Source of the DNA: Ochrobactrum sp. Q0168
Lineage (GTDB): Bacteria > Pseudomonadota > Alphaproteobacteria > Rhizobiales > Rhizobiaceae
Direction: 5' to 3'
DNA: 64,000 nucleotides
NCBI RefSeq assembly: GCF_016427605.1
Contig: NZ_JAELXQ010000002.1
Span: 248,001-312,000 of the forward strand
Below, one piece after another: positions 45,592-54,844 of this stretch. The position numbers were made by a program, and so were the translations under genes. Under the pieces are notes generated by a model. That model saw nothing but the letters and a program-made list of their open reading frames with translations. It searched no databases and was not told the origin of the DNA. The first letter of the stretch is position 1. The number at the start of each line of letters is the position of its first letter.

Positions 45592-46329
45592 TTACGTTAT
45601 AGCTTTCAGCAGTTGCGGCAGACCGGCAACGGAATGAAGTACCACATCGGCATGCGGTTCCAGCGCTTCGCGCGGGCTGTTGCCTGACAGGACGCCGACC
45701 GCAAGCCCCGCATCCGCCGCATGGGCGGTTTCGAGATCGTGCAGATTATCCCCCACCATGGCGATTTCGCGCGGCTGAAGCCCGAGCTTCTGTGCGAAAT
45801 GCAGCAAGGGATCGGGATAGGGTTTTGGCCGCGCCGCCGTGTCATAACCGATGATCACGTCGAAGAAGCCCTCAATGCCAAGCGCCTTGGCGGTCGCATG
45901 GGCGCCCGCCTCGGAATCATTCGTCGCAATGCCCAGCCGATAGCCCATGGCGCGCAGCGCTTCCAGCGTTTCGCGCAGGCCTTCGATGGCGACCGCCGAA
46001 CGCGCGCCCTCCGCCACCGCATAGCGGTCATATTCGCCAATCAGATTGCGCCGGTCACCGTCGTTGAGTTCGGGATGCCAGAGCGAAACCATGTCTTCCA
46101 CCGTGCCCGCCGCAATCACCGAATTGGCGCGAAAGCGCTTTGCCGTCCAGTCATAGCCACCGGCATCGAGCAGAGAGCGCGCATGCGGTTCATCGCCCTT
46201 CGCAGAACGCTGCGCCAATGTCCATGACACTGAAAACCACGTGCGGTCGAAATCGATCAGCGTGCCGTCCTTATCGAAAAGAACGGCACGGATATCTTTC
46301 AGGCGGTCGGCGAGAAGCGTCGCGCTCAT
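45592..46329 (-). CDS. HAD-superfamily phosphatase (phosphoglycolate phosphatase-like)
   Basis: A 245-residue haloacid-dehalogenase-type hydrolase. Motif I is VLFDKDGTLIDF (nucleophile D19, acid/base D21); motif II lies in GIATNDSEAG; motif III/IV is KPYPDPLLHF with MVGDNLHDLETAHAADAG. A helical cap domain sits between. It resembles Gph-type phosphatases, with K in place of the second motif-I hydrophobic residue (DKDGT), as is common in some subgroups. Its ATG overlaps the stop of the AstE-like gene (ATGA), so the two are coupled. The substrate is unknown. Confidence 0.87.
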   Translation of the reverse strand: MSATLLADRLKDIRAVLFDKDGTLIDFDRTWFSVSWTLAQRSAKGDEPHARSLLDAGGYDWTAKRFRANSVIAAGTVEDMVSLWHPELNDGDRRNLIGEYDRYAVAEGARSAVAIEGLRETLEALRAMGYRLGIATNDSEAGAHATAKALGIEGFFDVIIGYDTAARPKPYPDPLLHFAQKLGLQPREIAMVGDNLHDLETAHAADAGLAVGVLSGNSPREALEPHADVVLHSVAGLPQLLKAIT

Positions 46330-47387
46330 GCTTCGAGTGCGCCTGCACGCTTCTTGACAGCTGACGGCTTTGCGCCGAGCAGCTTCAGAAGATCGTCGCC
46401 GCGACGCACATAGCGCAGCGAGCGGCGCGTCAGGATGCGGCCGGCCTGCGGTGCGGTCATGACAATATCGTGCTCGGGTTCGCCCGGCACGGTGACAATC
46501 GTCACAAGCTTCGCGCCTGCTTCCACCTGATCGCCCGGCTCGACATGGAAGAACACCATGCCGCCTTGCGGCGCGCGGACCATTTCGACATGCGAGAGCG
46601 GCGAGATGAGGCCCTTATAATCAAGGTCGAGCCTGACGCTCTCCTCGCGGATGACGCCGCGATGCACGAGGAATTTGTAGAGACCTTCCGCGTCGCCCTT
46701 GCCCATATCGGCATAAACATCGGTCAGGCCGCGGAATTCCACCGTGGTCACGGCGCGGCGCTTCATGTCGCGCTTGTCCTTCGGCAGTTGCAGAACGGGA
46801 TGCGCACAGGCTTCCTCGAAGGCGGCGTCCGCTGTCGTGTCCCAGGCAAGGATTGCCGTGGAATTGAGCGCGACCGCCAGATCCTTCATGTCTTCCACGA
46901 ATTCATCGGCGATATAGACATAGTTTTCGCTCTCGTCGTCGCAATGCAGATCGAGCACGATATCGTTCGGCAGAGCGAGTTTCAAAAGCGTCGCCTTGAG
47001 ACGCTTGGCCAGCGCTTCCGGCGCATCGGGACCAGGCAATTCCGACGTGTCGAAATCCGGCAGCAGCGGGAAAGCGCGATTGAAGTTCACCGCCGAGAAC
47101 ATCTCGAAACGGCCCTGATGCTGATAGGTCTGCCACTGGTTCGAACCGATCGGATTGGCCTGCGGCACCACGGTGATGTCGCCCAGAATGCGGCCTTCTT
47201 CACCAGCCTTTTTCAGCATCGGGATGAGGAAATGAAGTGCCGCCTGCCCCGGCAGTTCCGAACCGTGCAGCGAGGATTGCAGATAAGCGGTCGGCGCATC
47301 GCCACCCTTGCCCGCAAAGCGCAGCACGCGCAGTTCGATGGCATTGCCCGGTACGTCGCCCGCAAATTTGATGATCTCGGTCTTCAT
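46326..47387 (-). CDS. Succinylglutamate desuccinylase/aspartoacylase-family hydrolase
   Basis: A 353-residue zinc hydrolase of the AstE/AspA group (M14-like). Zinc ligands are in SSLHGSELPG (H-x2-E) and DLHCDDESENYVY (H); the C-terminal part (KGLISPLSHVEMVRAPQGGM) is a barrel-like domain seen in rhizobial members linked to ectoine-derivative or N-acyl amino-acid use. No arginine-succinyl or ectoine pathway genes are adjacent, so the substrate is open. The frame starts at 47399, but ATG 47387 has GGGACGAGA before it. It precedes and overlaps the HAD phosphatase gene. Confidence 0.82.
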   Translation of the reverse strand: MKTEIIKFAGDVPGNAIELRVLRFAGKGGDAPTAYLQSSLHGSELPGQAALHFLIPMLKKAGEEGRILGDITVVPQANPIGSNQWQTYQHQGRFEMFSAVNFNRAFPLLPDFDTSELPGPDAPEALAKRLKATLLKLALPNDIVLDLHCDDESENYVYIADEFVEDMKDLAVALNSTAILAWDTTADAAFEEACAHPVLQLPKDKRDMKRRAVTTVEFRGLTDVYADMGKGDAEGLYKFLVHRGVIREESVRLDLDYKGLISPLSHVEMVRAPQGGMVFFHVEPGDQVEAGAKLVTIVTVPGEPEHDIVMTAPQAGRILTRRSLRYVRRGDDLLKLLGAKPSAVKKRAGALEA

Positions 47388-47414
47388 GTCTCGTCCCATT
47401 TCACTTTATACGAA

Positions 47415-47445
47415 TGGAGCCGGGTCTGGTACAAACCCGGCTCCA
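47415..47445 (-). terminator. Likely terminator of pgi
   Basis: TGGAGCCGGGT and ACCCGGCTCCA form a perfect 11-base stem with a nine-base loop between the pgi stop and the AstE-like start. The T-run is poor on both strands, so termination may be partial. Confidence 0.55.
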
Positions 47446-47474
47446 CATCATTTCTATTACGCAGGATTATGCCG

Positions 47475-49124
47475 TCAAGCTTTGCGTCGCGCGTGCAGAT
47501 GCGCGACAAGTCCTTGCGTGGAGGCGTCGCGGGTGCCAGCCGATTCCGTGCCGGAAACCACCGGCAGCAATTCGGTCGCAAGTTCCTTGCCCAGTTCCAC
47601 GCCCCACTGGTCGAAAGCATTGATGCCGAAAATCTGCGCTTCCACGAACACGCGGTGTTCATAAAGCGCGACGAGGCGACCCAGCGCATAGGGGGTGAGC
47701 ATGTCGTGAACCAGCGTCAGCGACGGGCGGTTGCCGGAGAAGACGCGATGCGGCGCAATGCGTTCGACATCGGCTTGCGGCATTTTCTTCGCCTGCAACT
47801 GGGCGCGGGCTTCGTCCAGCGTGCGACCCTTCATCAGTGCTTCCGACTGCGCGAGGCAGTTGGCCAGAAGCATTTCATGCTGATGATCGAGTTCAGGCTC
47901 ATGCCCCTTGGCGGCCACGATGAATTCCAGCGGAATGGTATCCGTGCCCTGATGCAGAAGCTGGAAGAAAGCGTGCTGGCCATTGGTGCCGGGCTCGCCC
48001 CAGACAACCGGACCTGTGGGGCCGGAAACCGGCTTGCCGTCAACGGTCACGCTCTTGCCGTTCGATTCCATGTCGAGCTGCTGGAAATAGGCGGCAAGGC
48101 GCGAAAGGCGCTGATCATAAGGAATGATCGCGCGGCTGCCATAGCCGCAGATCGCCCGGTGCCAATAGCCGATCAGGCCAAGCCAAAGGGGCAGGTTCTT
48201 CTCCATCGGCGCATCGCGGAAATGCACATCCATGGCGTGCGCACCGGCGAGGAACTTGCGGAAATTATCCGGGCCGACGGCGATCATCACCGGCAGGCCA
48301 ATGGCCGACCATACCGAATAGCGACCGCCGACCCAATCCCAGAAACCGAACACGCGCTCTTCGGCAATGCCGAAAGCCGCAACCTTGTCGAGCGCCGTGG
48401 ATACGGCGGCGAAATGCGCACCCACCGCAGCTTCGCCCAGCGCATCGGCAATCCATTTGCGCGCCGTCTGCGCATTGGTCATGGTTTCGATGGTCGTGAA
48501 GGTCTTCGAGGCGATGATGATCAGCGTCGTCGCCGGATCGAGCGGGGCCAGCGTATCGGCAATATGCGCGCCGTCGATGTTGGACACGAAATGCGCGCGC
48601 GGACCGTCATGATAAGGCGCCAGCGCCAGCGTCGCCATCACCGGGCCGAGATCGGAACCGCCAATGCCGATATTGACGATATCGGTGATCTTCTTGCCCG
48701 TCGCACCCTTCAGCGCGCCCGAACGGATGCCGTCCGCAAAGGCCGCCATGCGATCCAGAACCTGTTTCACGTCCGGCAGCACATTGTGGCCGTCAACGAG
48801 CACTTCCCTGGACGAGGTGTCGCGCAAGGCCACATGCAGCACGGCGCGGTCTTCGGTGTTGTTGATGTGCTCGCCTGCGAACATGGCGGCGCGGCGGCCT
48901 TCCACGTCGGCGGCCAGCGCCAGTTCCTTCAAAAGCGCAATGGTCTCGTCATTGACCCGACATTTCGACCAGTCGAACAAGAGATCGTCCAGCGAGAGTG
49001 AATAACGCTCGAACCGGCCCGGATCGGATTGAAATGCCGCGCGCATGTCCTGCGGGGCATTCTCCGTCCAATGCTTTTTCAGCTTGGCGACCGTTGCTTC
49101 AAGCTTCGTCGCGTCTCTTGCCAT
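47475..49124 (-). CDS. pgi: Glucose-6-phosphate isomerase
   Basis: A 549-residue cytoplasmic enzyme interconverting glucose 6-phosphate and fructose 6-phosphate. It shows [14 protein letters not shown], the phosphate-binding [40 protein letters not shown] and the signature [20 protein letters not shown] with the catalytic glutamate. The length is typical of bacterial PGI. GGGAGTAGC lies just upstream of the ATG. It seems to have its own promoter and to end at the 47415-47445 hairpin. Brucella uses pentose-phosphate and Entner-type routes, so PGI may serve mainly gluconeogenesis and polysaccharide precursor supply. Confidence 0.96.
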   Translation of the reverse strand: MARDATKLEATVAKLKKHWTENAPQDMRAAFQSDPGRFERYSLSLDDLLFDWSKCRVNDETIALLKELALAADVEGRRAAMFAGEHINNTEDRAVLHVALRDTSSREVLVDGHNVLPDVKQVLDRMAAFADGIRSGALKGATGKKITDIVNIGIGGSDLGPVMATLALAPYHDGPRAHFVSNIDGAHIADTLAPLDPATTLIIIASKTFTTIETMTNAQTARKWIADALGEAAVGAHFAAVSTALDKVAAFGIAEERVFGFWDWVGGRYSVWSAIGLPVMIAVGPDNFRKFLAGAHAMDVHFRDAPMEKNLPLWLGLIGYWHRAICGYGSRAIIPYDQRLSRLAAYFQQLDMESNGKSVTVDGKPVSGPTGPVVWGEPGTNGQHAFFQLLHQGTDTIPLEFIVAAKGHEPELDHQHEMLLANCLAQSEALMKGRTLDEARAQLQAKKMPQADVERIAPHRVFSGNRPSLTLVHDMLTPYALGRLVALYEHRVFVEAQIFGINAFDQWGVELGKELATELLPVVSGTESAGTRDASTQGLVAHLHARRKA

Positions 49125-49280
49125 GATGCTACTCCCGAATCAAATCGATTTAATTCCGCATATTAGGGCATATTCAGAAAGAATGCGGCGATTAAATAAC
49201 CGAAACTTCCTATTTGGATAGATTGCCATATACATCTTATCAATCAAATTACATTGATAGCGGCGCGTCTGGAGCAAAGC

Positions 49281-49739
49281 ATGGACCTGACAGGTGAAGA
49301 ACGTATTGCAGCGCCAAGACAGGCGGTTTGGGATGCGCTGAATGACATCGAGACGCTGAAAGACTGCATTCCCGGCTGCGAAGATATTGAGCGTCTGTCG
49401 CCAACCGAAATCCGCGCAGCGCTGAAAGTCAATCTTGGCATTGTCAAAGTCCGGTTTCACGGCATGCTGGAATTGTCCAACATGAACCCGCCCGCCTCCT
49501 ATACGATTTCCGGCCATGGCGAAGGTTCGATTGCCGGTTTCGCCCATGGCGTGACCGATGTGACACTGACCGAAGATGGCAACGAAACCATCCTCTCCTA
49601 TGCCATACGCGGCGATGCGGGCGGCAAGATCGCCCAGCTCGGCACCAGGCTGCTCGGCTCGGTCGCGCGCAAGGTCGCAGACCGCTTCTTCGCCAATATT
49701 GCCGAAGCCGCATCCGAAGCCTCTGCGAAAACAGCATAA
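49281..49739 (+). CDS. CoxG-like SRPBCC-fold protein
   Basis: A 152-residue protein of the carbon monoxide dehydrogenase subunit G (CoxG/DUF1857) family: MDLTGEERIAAPRQAVWDAL, CIPGCEDIERLSPTE, HGEGSIAGFAHGVTDVTL, then a C-terminal helix (RLLGSVARKVADRFFANI). In CO oxidisers CoxG recruits the enzyme to the membrane; here no molybdenum-enzyme genes are adjacent, so the protein is an orphan of unknown role. ATG 49281 has GGAGC upstream. It is divergent from pgi. Confidence 0.85.
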   Translation: MDLTGEERIAAPRQAVWDALNDIETLKDCIPGCEDIERLSPTEIRAALKVNLGIVKVRFHGMLELSNMNPPASYTISGHGEGSIAGFAHGVTDVTLTEDGNETILSYAIRGDAGGKIAQLGTRLLGSVARKVADRFFANIAEAASEASAKTA

Positions 49740-50060
49740 TTTCAAACGACTATTCAGCTTCGACCGACGTGCCTTGCAGCACCGGATTCTTGACGTCTAG
49801 TTTCATAAATTGACCAGATGATAAAAAATTTGACCTTCTGAAAAAATCTGTCATCCTACCTTAACCGGCGTAGGCAACAGCAAGATTGCAGGCCGGGCAT
49901 GAGCGGCATTGCGCAAAGGGAACCCGCATGTCGCATAGAGCGCCAAGGCCTCCTCAGGGACGCACAAGGTCGCTCTGAAGCATTTCTACGCATCGTGATT
50001 TCCAAAGGTCTATCCGGACTTTTGGGCCAATACTGTAGATAAAAATGGGAGATGCGATCC
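49740..50060. other. Regulatory interval upstream of the preT-preA operon
   Basis: No gene was recognised in these 321 bases. The first part is AT-rich and holds two RutR-like sites (49810-49845); the rest probably contains the promoter and leader of preT. Confidence 0.5.
49810..49845 (+). promoter_or_regulatory. Two tandem RutR-like boxes upstream of preT
   Basis: TTGACCAGATGATAAA (49810-49825) and TTGACCTTCTGAAAAA (49830-49845) each have an intact left half of the RutR box TTGACCA-nn-TGGTCAA and a degraded right half. Their centres are 20 bases apart, about two helical turns. They lie 216-250 bases before the preT start. Confidence 0.55.
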
Positions 50061-51584
50061 ATGAATCCTTCCACGAGGGGATCCGCAGGCAGTTCATCCA
50101 TTGATGCAGAAGCGGGCCACACGCCTGACATTCACGGCGCGCGCCTTGCCGCCGGTGAATATGCGCATGTGTTTGACGATCTGCATCCGCCGCTGACGCG
50201 GCACGAAGCCATTGTCGAATCCGACCGTTGCTATTTCTGCTATGACGCGCCGTGCATGAATGCCTGCCCGACGGGCATCGACATTCCGCTGTTCATCCGG
50301 CAGATCAATGCGGGCAATCCGGTTGGCGCGGCCAAAACCATCCTGAGCGAAAACATTCTCGGCGGCATGTGCGCCCGCGTCTGCCCCACCGAAACGCTGT
50401 GCGAAGAAGTCTGCGTGCGCGAAACGGCAGAAGGCAAACCGGTCAAGATCGGCAATCTGCAACGCTACGCCACCGATGTTCTGATGGCCGAAGGCAAGCA
50501 GCCCTTCAAGCGCGGACCGGAAACCGGCAAGCATATCGCCGTAGTCGGCGCTGGCCCTGCCGGTCTTTCGGCAGCGCATCGTCTGGCCATGAAGGGCCAT
50601 CAGGTGACGATCTTCGAAGCGCGGCCCAAGGGCGGCGGCCTCAATGAATATGGTATCGCGGCCTATAAGACCGTCAATAATTTCGCCCAGCGCGAACTGG
50701 AATTCGTGCTGGAAATCGGCGGTATCACCGTCGAATACAACCAGACACTCGGCCAGGACATCACCATCGAAGCGCTGAAGGCGGGGCATGATGCGGTGTT
50801 TCTCGGCATGGGCCTGCCCGGCGTGAACGATCTTGGCCTTGCCGGCGAAGATGCGCCCAATGTGCTCGACGCGGTCGATTACATCGCCAATCTGCGTCAG
50901 GCCAAGGACCTCTCCGCCCTCCCCGTCGGTCGCAATGTGGTCGTCATCGGCGGCGGCATGACGGCCATCGACGTCGCCATCCAGACCAAGAAGCTTGGTG
51001 CGGAAAATGTCACCGTCGTCTATCGGCGTGGTCAGGAAAGCATGAATGCCAGCGCCTATGAACAGGAACTGGCGCAGATCCACGGCGTCGTGATCCGGCA
51101 CTGGCTGCAACCCCATGCGCTGGAACGCAGCGGCGACGGCACCGTTCATGCGGTGACCTTTGAATATACCGGCAATCAGGACGGCAAATTGGTCGGCATG
51201 GGCGAATATCTGACGCTGGAAGCCGATCAGGTGTTCAAGGCCATCGGCCAGACATTCGATCCAGAACCGCTGCGCGGCTCCGGCATCGGCATGGCCAAGG
51301 GCCGGATCAGCGCGGATGCGGAAGGCCGGACCACGGTTGAAGGCATATGGGCGGGGGGCGACTGCGTTGCAGGCGGCAAGGACCTGACGGTCGCATCGGT
51401 CGAGGCCGGCAAGGTTGCCGCCGAATCGATCCATGCCACGCTCATGCGGCGTCCGCAGGCCGTAGAAGGCTTTGCGGAAGCCGTGCTTTCCGGCGGTGCG
51501 CATCACACGACTGCATCCTCGCGGGACAGAAACGTCCCGTCCGATCATTGGGCAACGACCCAGCTTGGCAACGAGCAAGGCTGA
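50061..51584 (+). CDS. preT: NAD-dependent dihydropyrimidine dehydrogenase, PreT-like flavoprotein subunit
   Basis: A 507-residue iron-sulfur flavoprotein related to the glutamate synthase small subunit. The N-terminus binds Fe-S clusters (CYFCYDAPCMNACPTGID and MCARVCPTETLCEEVCVRE); an FAD site (AVVGAGPAGLSAAH) and an NAD(P)H site (VVIGGGMTAIDVA) follow. It passes electrons from NAD(P)H to PreA, which reduces uracil or thymine in the first step of reductive pyrimidine degradation. ATG 50061 has GGGAGA eight bases upstream and is preferred to 50052. PreA follows after 13 bases; RutR-like boxes lie upstream. Confidence 0.92.
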   Translation: MNPSTRGSAGSSSIDAEAGHTPDIHGARLAAGEYAHVFDDLHPPLTRHEAIVESDRCYFCYDAPCMNACPTGIDIPLFIRQINAGNPVGAAKTILSENILGGMCARVCPTETLCEEVCVRETAEGKPVKIGNLQRYATDVLMAEGKQPFKRGPETGKHIAVVGAGPAGLSAAHRLAMKGHQVTIFEARPKGGGLNEYGIAAYKTVNNFAQRELEFVLEIGGITVEYNQTLGQDITIEALKAGHDAVFLGMGLPGVNDLGLAGEDAPNVLDAVDYIANLRQAKDLSALPVGRNVVVIGGGMTAIDVAIQTKKLGAENVTVVYRRGQESMNASAYEQELAQIHGVVIRHWLQPHALERSGDGTVHAVTFEYTGNQDGKLVGMGEYLTLEADQVFKAIGQTFDPEPLRGSGIGMAKGRISADAEGRTTVEGIWAGGDCVAGGKDLTVASVEAGKVAAESIHATLMRRPQAVEGFAEAVLSGGAHHTTASSRDRNVPSDHWATTQLGNEQG

Positions 51585-51597
51585 GGAGGTTCAAGAC

Positions 51598-52908
51598 ATG
51601 GCTGATCTTTCAACGAATTTTCTCGGCATCAAATCACCCAATCCTTTCTGGCTGGCATCGGCCCCGCCGACCGACAAGGCCTATAATGTCGAGCGGGCCT
51701 TCAAGGCGGGCTGGGGCGGCGTCGTGTGGAAGACGCTGGGTGCCGAAGGCCCACCGGTGGTCAATGTCAACGGCCCGCGCTATGGCGCGATCCATGGCGC
51801 AGACCGGCGGCTTCTCGGCCTCAACAATATCGAGCTGATTACCGATCGCCCGCTGGAGGTCAATCTGCGCGAGATGAAAGAGGTGAAGATGCGCTGGCCC
51901 GACCGCGCGCTGATCGCCTCGATCATGGTGCCTTGCGAGGAGGAAGCTTGGAAAGCGATCCTGCCTCTGGTCGAGGAAACCGGCGCGGACGGCATCGAGC
52001 TGAACTTCGGCTGCCCGCATGGCATGAGCGAACGCGGCATGGGTGCGGCTGTCGGTCAGGTGCCGGAATATGTCGCGATGGTCGTCAAATGGTGCAAGCA
52101 GTATAGCCGCATGCCGGTGATCACCAAGCTGACGCCCAATATCACCGACATTCGCAAACCGGCCCGCGGCGCTCACGCTGCGGGTACGGATGCCGTGTCG
52201 CTGATCAACACGATCAACTCCATCGTCTCGGTCGATCTCGACCGCATGTCGCCGGTGCCCTCCATTGACGGGCGCGGCAGCCATGGCGGCTATTGCGGCC
52301 CGGCGGTGAAGCCGATCGCGCTCAACATGGTGGCGGAAATCGCCCGCGATCCAGAAACCCACGGCCTGCCGATTTCAGGCATTGGCGGCATCACGACCTG
52401 GCGCGATGCGGCGGAGTTCATCGCGCTCGGCTGCGGCACGGTGCAGGTCTGCACCGCGGCCATGACCTATGGGTTCAAGGTCGTGCAGGAAATGATCGAC
52501 GGCCTGTCGGACTGGATGGATTCGAAGGGCTATGAAACGCTCGACGATTTCCGCGGCATGGCCGTGCCGCAGGTTTCCGACTGGCAGTATCTGAACCTGA
52601 ACTATGTCACCAAGGCGCGCATCGATCAGGATCTCTGCATCAAATGCGGCCGCTGTCACATTGCCTGTGAGGACACCTCGCATCAGGCGATCACCAATCT
52701 CGTCAATGGCGCGCGCCATTTCGAGGTGATCGACGAGGAATGCGTCGGCTGCAATCTCTGCGTCAATGTCTGCCCGGTCGAGAACTGCATCACCATGGAG
52801 CAGATCGGCGGCGTCGATCCACGCACCAAGGCGCCGATTGCACCGGACTATGCCAACTGGACCACGCATCCGAACAATCCGATGGCGGTCAAGGAAGCGG
52901 CGGAATAA
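51598..52908 (+). CDS. preA: NAD-dependent dihydropyrimidine dehydrogenase subunit PreA
   Basis: A 436-residue FMN enzyme reducing uracil and thymine to dihydro forms. The TIM-barrel part has SPNPFWLASAPPTDK, ELNFGCPHGMSERGM, KLTPNITD, ISGIGGITTWRDAAEFI and GCGTVQVCTAAM, as in eukaryotic DPD. The C-terminal ferredoxin domain binds two 4Fe-4S clusters: C347, C350, C353, C357 and C382, C385, C388, C392. The strong AGGAGG before ATG 51598 fixes the start; the open frame upstream is part of preT. It ends at a strong terminator. Confidence 0.96.
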   Translation: MADLSTNFLGIKSPNPFWLASAPPTDKAYNVERAFKAGWGGVVWKTLGAEGPPVVNVNGPRYGAIHGADRRLLGLNNIELITDRPLEVNLREMKEVKMRWPDRALIASIMVPCEEEAWKAILPLVEETGADGIELNFGCPHGMSERGMGAAVGQVPEYVAMVVKWCKQYSRMPVITKLTPNITDIRKPARGAHAAGTDAVSLINTINSIVSVDLDRMSPVPSIDGRGSHGGYCGPAVKPIALNMVAEIARDPETHGLPISGIGGITTWRDAAEFIALGCGTVQVCTAAMTYGFKVVQEMIDGLSDWMDSKGYETLDDFRGMAVPQVSDWQYLNLNYVTKARIDQDLCIKCGRCHIACEDTSHQAITNLVNGARHFEVIDEECVGCNLCVNVCPVENCITMEQIGGVDPRTKAPIAPDYANWTTHPNNPMAVKEAAE

Positions 52909-52926
52909 ACGCTATCCAGCAAAGAC

Positions 52927-52956
52927 AAAGCGCCGGGCAAGACCCGGCGCTTTTTT
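52927..52956. terminator. Terminator between preA and the AhpD-like gene
   Basis: AAAGCGCCGGG, a five-base loop, CCCGGCGCTTT, then TTT: a perfect 11-base stem with T-runs on both strands, between convergent genes. Confidence 0.9.
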
Positions 52957-52962
52957 CAAGAA

Positions 52963-53310
52963 TTAAGCCTGTTCCTGAAACTGGTCCCATGCACGCATGG
53001 CATCGGCGGCATACATCAAAGCTGGGCCGCCGCCCATGTAAACGCACATGCCCATGACTTCCGCAATCTCCTGACGCGTCGCGCCCAAATCCTTCAGCGC
53101 CTTGACGTGAAAGCCGATGCAGCCGTCGCAACGCTGGGTTACGCCAATGGCCAGCGCGATAAATTCTTTTGTCTTCTTGTTGATCTCACCATCGGCACTG
53201 GCGCTCTTTGCCAAACCGTAAAAGCCCTGCATCGTATCGGGAACCGCCTTGCGCAGCTCTGCCGTATAAGCGGAGATGTCCTTTGTTATATTGCGGTAAT
53301 CCTTCGTCAT
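52963..53310 (-). CDS. Carboxymuconolactone decarboxylase-family (AhpD-like) protein
   Basis: A 115-residue AhpD-like protein with the redox motif CDGCIGFHVKALKDLGA (C61, C64, H68), which in this family acts as a peroxidase or alkylhydroperoxidase. The arrangement is divergent from the ArsR-type regulator next to it, so it is likely its target. The N-terminal half (KAVPDTMQGFYGLAKSAS) is the usual helical family segment. The start ATG at 53310 has a GGAAGAG-like motif upstream. The physiological substrate is unknown. Confidence 0.88.
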   Translation of the reverse strand: MTKDYRNITKDISAYTAELRKAVPDTMQGFYGLAKSASADGEINKKTKEFIALAIGVTQRCDGCIGFHVKALKDLGATRQEIAEVMGMCVYMGGGPALMYAADAMRAWDQFQEQA

Positions 53311-53341
53311 GATCTCTTCCTTAATTGCGCCTTGCCTAAGG

Positions 53342-53382
53342 CTGATTATCAGTTTATATTTATCTCATATCATAATTTTATG
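53342..53382. promoter_or_regulatory. Two palindromes in the ArsR/AhpD divergent promoter
   Basis: CTGAT-T-ATCAG (53342-53352) and CATAA-TT-TTATG (53371-53382) lie in a very AT-rich 90-base gap. ArsR-type repressors bind such short AT-rich inverted repeats, so both are candidate operators. Confidence 0.4.
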
Positions 53383-53400
53383 AATTGTAAAGAAGGTAAA

Positions 53401-53718
53401 ATGAACCCGAATGATCGCATGCGGTCCAAGGTCGACGATGTCGCCGGATTTCTCAAAGGTCTGGCGAGCGCGCACCGGCTGTTGATTCTGTGCTCGCTGG
53501 CCGATGGCGAAAAAAACGTCACCGCGCTGATCGAGGAAACCGGCCTCGCTCAGACGTCGATGTCGCAGCACCTGGCAAAACTAAAGGAAGAAGGCATCGT
53601 GCAGCATAGGCGTGATCACCGCACACTTTATTATTCCATCGCGCATCCGGCGGTGACGGAATTAATGTCGGTTCTCTACGATCATTTCTGCAAGGAAGAC
53701 GTGGAAAAACGCGCCTGA
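53401..53718 (+). CDS. ArsR-family winged-helix regulator
   Basis: A 105-residue regulator with a winged helix at about 20-95: GLASAHRLLILCSLADGEKN, ETGLAQTSMSQHLAKLKEEG and HRRDHRTLYYSI. One cysteine is in the domain (LLILCSL) and one near the end (DHFCKED); these could sense redox state or metal, but the classic ELCVCDL metal motif is absent. It probably represses the divergent AhpD-like gene. ATG 53401 has AAGAAGG upstream; an in-frame ATG 21 bases earlier is possible. Its last 37 bases overlap the Nudix gene on the other strand. Confidence 0.86.
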   Translation: MNPNDRMRSKVDDVAGFLKGLASAHRLLILCSLADGEKNVTALIEETGLAQTSMSQHLAKLKEEGIVQHRRDHRTLYYSIAHPAVTELMSVLYDHFCKEDVEKRA

Positions 53719-54089
53719 ATGCTCTGTGACAGCAGCGCCACCGGGCGCGTCAGATCGCCGGGCGGGTTCCACAGCAGTTCCTCAATCTCGCTGGATGCCA
53801 CCGGCACCTGACCGTCCTTCAGGGTCAGATGGAAAAGCTCCGCTTCCACGATCGCGTCCACCTCATTGGCTGCAGGGGCCGACATCTTCGCCGCATAGCG
53901 CAACTGGCTGGCGTCGATAGGGATGCCAAGCTCTTCCTCGATCTCGCGGACAAGTGCTGCTTCGGGCTGTTCGCCCGCATCGATCTTGCCGCCGGGCTGG
54001 AAGAATATGGTGCTGCCGCGCTTGCGCACGAGCAGGAACCGGCCTGCCTCGTCGCGAATGATGGCTGCTGCAATGCGAATCGTTTTCAT
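53682..54089 (-). CDS. Nudix hydrolase
   Basis: A 135-residue hydrolase. The Nudix box is complete, from G34 to I56: G-x5-E40-x7-R48-E49-I-x-E52-E53-x-G55-I (GGKIDAGEQPEAALVREI then EEELGI). It cleaves a nucleoside diphosphate linked to another group; the exact substrate is unknown. The ATG overlaps the rutR stop (ATGA), so it is translated with the regulator and may be linked to pyrimidine metabolism. It converges with the ArsR gene with 37 bases of overlap. Confidence 0.9.
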   Translation of the reverse strand: MKTIRIAAAIIRDEAGRFLLVRKRGSTIFFQPGGKIDAGEQPEAALVREIEEELGIPIDASQLRYAAKMSAPAANEVDAIVEAELFHLTLKDGQVPVASSEIEELLWNPPGDLTRPVALLSQSIQARFSTSSLQK

Positions 54090-54772
54090 GATGCGGCAGA
54101 TTCGTCCCGCAGGCGAATTCCGTCAAGGATGATGGCGCTGACCGCTGCCGCCGTTTCGTCGTAAAAGCCGGGCTTCTGGGTCCGGTCACCGAGAATGGCC
54201 GAAATCTGCACGGAGAAATCCGAATAATGCTGCGTCACCGCCCAGATCGTGAAGATAAGGTGGTAGGGGTCGACAGGCACGATGCGCTTTTCGGCGATCC
54301 AGCGATGAATGACGGCAGCCTTTTCATCGACGAGCTGCTTCAGATGTCCTTTCAGGAAATCGGAAATGGCAGGCGCGCCGTGCAGGATTTCATTGGCGAA
54401 CAGCCGCGAGGCTTCGGGCTTTTTGGCCGAGATTTCCAGCTTCACCGCAATATAGCGGCGCAATTCATCGAGCGGATCGCCCTCCGGGTCGATATTCTCG
54501 AAAGGTTCCAGCCAGGTGGCGAGCGTGTCTTCCAGAACGGTCACATAGATGTTCTGCTTGCGTGGAAAATAATAAAGCAGGTTCGGCTTCGACATGCCCG
54601 CCTTCTCGGCGATCTGGTCGATGGTCGAACCGCGAAATCCGTAATTTGAAAACACTTCCAGCGCCGCGTCGAGAATGAGCCGACGATTGATGCCCTGAAT
54701 GCGCGTCGCACCTTCCGTCTTTTCGGGAGCAGTTGGGTCTGAAGACGGGGGCGCGGATGGGGCTGTGGCCAT
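54086..54772 (-). CDS. rutR: TetR-family pyrimidine regulator RutR
   Basis: A 228-residue regulator very similar in pattern to Escherichia coli RutR: LILDAALEVFSNYGFRGSTI, DQIAEKAGMSKPNLLYYFPR (52-71), EASRLFANEILHGAPAISDF and HLIFTIWAVTQHYSDFSVQI, then GIRLRDES. RutR senses uracil and thymine and represses pyrimidine-use genes. It is divergent from the N-carbamoyl amidohydrolase gene and a RutR box lies in between, which fits the assignment. It ends overlapping the Nudix gene. Confidence 0.92.
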   Translation of the reverse strand: MATAPSAPPSSDPTAPEKTEGATRIQGINRRLILDAALEVFSNYGFRGSTIDQIAEKAGMSKPNLLYYFPRKQNIYVTVLEDTLATWLEPFENIDPEGDPLDELRRYIAVKLEISAKKPEASRLFANEILHGAPAISDFLKGHLKQLVDEKAAVIHRWIAEKRIVPVDPYHLIFTIWAVTQHYSDFSVQISAILGDRTQKPGFYDETAAAVSAIILDGIRLRDESAAS

Positions 54773-54844
54773 TTGACACCTTTCGGCAGTGTAGAATTTT
54801 TCAAAAGCGCTTGACCGTCTTCGAACGCTCTTCTAGCCTGCATT

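Noticed and set aside
46470-49001. Long plus-strand open frame (843 codons) opposite the AstE-like gene and pgi
   Set aside because: Antisense to clear enzyme genes; composition typical of reverse-complement coding sequence; crosses the pgi terminator region.
49856-50131. Minus-strand 91-codon frame upstream of preT
   Set aside because: It overlaps the preT start and its regulatory interval, lacks an RBS and has no recognisable domain.
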